Source: Flavobacteriaceae bacterium UBA5544 (GTDB taxonomy: Bacteria; Bacteroidota; Bacteroidia; Flavobacteriales; Flavobacteriaceae). From it: a stretch of DNA of 51,901 bases. The stretch lies in NCBI GenBank assembly GCA_002426755.1, contig DINI01000002.1, positions 3,566 through 55,466 on the forward strand, given 5' to 3'. Below are positions 50,994 through 51,901 of the stretch, in pieces. The position numbers and the translations under genes are program-made. The notes beneath the pieces are model-generated. The model saw only the letters and a list, made by a program, of their open reading frames with translations. It was not told where the DNA came from and did no database searches. Each line of letters opens with the position of its first letter. The stretch's first letter is position 1.

Positions 50994-51901
50994 AGGAATT
51001 GAATACATATAGTAAAACAGTCACCCAAGACCCAACGCAACCAGCTGCACAAGCGATGTTGCACGCCATTGGATTGAAGACCGAAGACTTTTTTAAGCCA
51101 ATGATTGGTATTGCCAGTACTGGTTACGAAGGCAATCCCTGCAATATGCATTTGAATGATTTGGCAAAATTGGCAAAAGAAGGCACCAAAAACGAGGATA
51201 TTGTTGGGTTGATTTTTAACACCATTGGTGTGAGTGATGGGATTTCTATGGGGACGCCAGGAATGCGGTATTCACTGCCATCCCGTGATATCATTGCCGA
51301 CTCTATGGAAACTGTCGTGCAAGCTATGAGTTATGATGGATTGATAACCGTTGTTGGCTGTGATAAAAATATGCCAGGAGCTTTGATGGCCATGATTCGT
51401 TTGAATCGCCCAAGTATTTTGGTGTATGGTGGTACGATTGATTCGGGATGTCACAATGGTAAAAAGTTGGATGTTGTTTCTGCTTTTGAAGCTTGGGGAA
51501 GTAAGGTCGCTGGCACCATGAATGAAACTGAATTTCAACAAATTGTTGAAAAAGCATGCCCAGGAGCAGGAGCCTGTGGTGGTATGTACACAGCCAACAC
51601 CATGGCATCTGCCATCGAGGCGTTGGGAATGACTTTACCTTTTAACTCATCAAATCCGGCCTTGAGCGATGCCAAAAAAGAAGAATCCATTAAAGCGGGT
51701 GAAGCCATGCGTTTGTTGTTGGAAAAGGACATTAAACCTTCGGATATCATCACAAGAAAATCCTTGGAAAACGCCATTCGATTGGTCACTATTTTAGGTG
51801 GTTCGACCAATGCGGTCTTGCATTTTTTGGCAATTGCCAGAGCGGCACAAATAGATTTTACACTTGAAGATTTTCAGAAAATAAGTGACAACACACCATT
51901 T
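50990..51901 (+). CDS. ilvD: Dihydroxy-acid dehydratase, N-terminal part, cut by window edge
   Basis: An open frame of 304 codons from the ATG at 50990 to the right edge with no stop. The product begins MKELNTYSKTVTQDPTQPAA and has all three Fe-S cysteine motifs: GNPCNMHLNDLAK, VVGCDKNMPGALM and PGAGACGGMYTANTM. This enzyme dehydrates dihydroxy acids in isoleucine and valine synthesis; the full protein has about 560 residues, so roughly half is missing. Start overlaps the ilvE stop by 4 nt. The next genes of the operon (for instance ilvB, ilvN, ilvC) are expected just beyond. Confidence 0.96.
   Translation, partial: MKELNTYSKTVTQDPTQPAAQAMLHAIGLKTEDFFKPMIGIASTGYEGNPCNMHLNDLAKLAKEGTKNEDIVGLIFNTIGVSDGISMGTPGMRYSLPSRDIIADSMETVVQAMSYDGLITVVGCDKNMPGALMAMIRLNRPSILVYGGTIDSGCHNGKKLDVVSAFEAWGSKVAGTMNETEFQQIVEKACPGAGACGGMYTANTMASAIEALGMTLPFNSSNPALSDAKKEESIKAGEAMRLLLEKDIKPSDIITRKSLENAIRLVTILGGSTNAVLHFLAIARAAQIDFTLEDFQKISDNTPF

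Noticed and set aside
1..51901. tRNA, rRNA, CRISPR array, prophage or defence island
   Set aside because: Looked through all gaps; no tRNA-like folds, repeat-spacer arrays, integrases or known defence genes were recognised.

Overview
The window looks like chromosomal DNA of a marine-type Flavobacteriaceae (Bacteroidota). It is AT-rich and starts are mostly not preceded by a Shine-Dalgarno sequence. Many genes have the Bacteroidota -7 box TAnnTTTG, in two cases with a -33 TTG. The gene content also fits: a SusC/SusD pair, a DUF5686 protein, a 2TM-domain protein and an UVR-tailed DUF151 nuclease. Genus cannot be named from the sequence alone. No tRNA, rRNA, IS element, prophage or CRISPR array was seen; most of the window is core or near-core metabolism.

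Layout. 1-8.4 kb, minus strand: end-truncated App1-like gene, MgtC/DUF4010 membrane protein, membrane pyrophosphatase hppA next to soluble pyrophosphatase ppa, DUF5686 outer-membrane protein, pyruvate dehydrogenase E1 beta. 8.7-14.9 kb, plus: etfB-etfA, a large stem-loop, DUF151 nuclease, CNT nucleoside transporter with an extra periplasmic domain, then an overlapping pair encoding an SPFH protein and a NAD-kinase-like protein. 15-23.3 kb: thyA, a small CBM48 protein (minus), a membrane-anchored dihydrofolate reductase fusion with a ClC channel and an alpha/beta hydrolase, a COG2509 flavoprotein, a sugar acetyltransferase, fabD and lspA.

23.3-33.5 kb, minus: a small CxxC protein, then a transport locus of SusC, SusD and two lipoproteins. 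It is preceded by a seven-TM AraC-type regulator and an amidohydrolase. A near-identical 28-bp dyad motif sits upstream of both susC and the regulator gene, which suggests one regulator controls both. 33.5-37.5 kb: envelope polysaccharide genes (galE, a DegT aminotransferase, divergent waaA) and a small lipoprotein. 37.6-40.5 kb: secreted M28 peptidase and metK, which has a structured leader of about 130 nt.

40.7-49.9 kb is a nitrogen-assimilation region: an outer-membrane barrel protein, PII and Amt on the minus strand, divergent from gltB-gltD. Between them lies a perfect 21-bp inverted repeat whose near arm replaces the -33 element of the barrel/PII/amt promoter. The window ends in the branched-chain amino acid operon (ilvE, then ilvD, cut by the right edge).

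The most promising items for new biology are the SPFH/NAD-kinase-like pair, the shared operator of the membrane AraC/SusCD locus, the 21-bp inverted repeat, the metK leader and the membrane-tethered DHFR.
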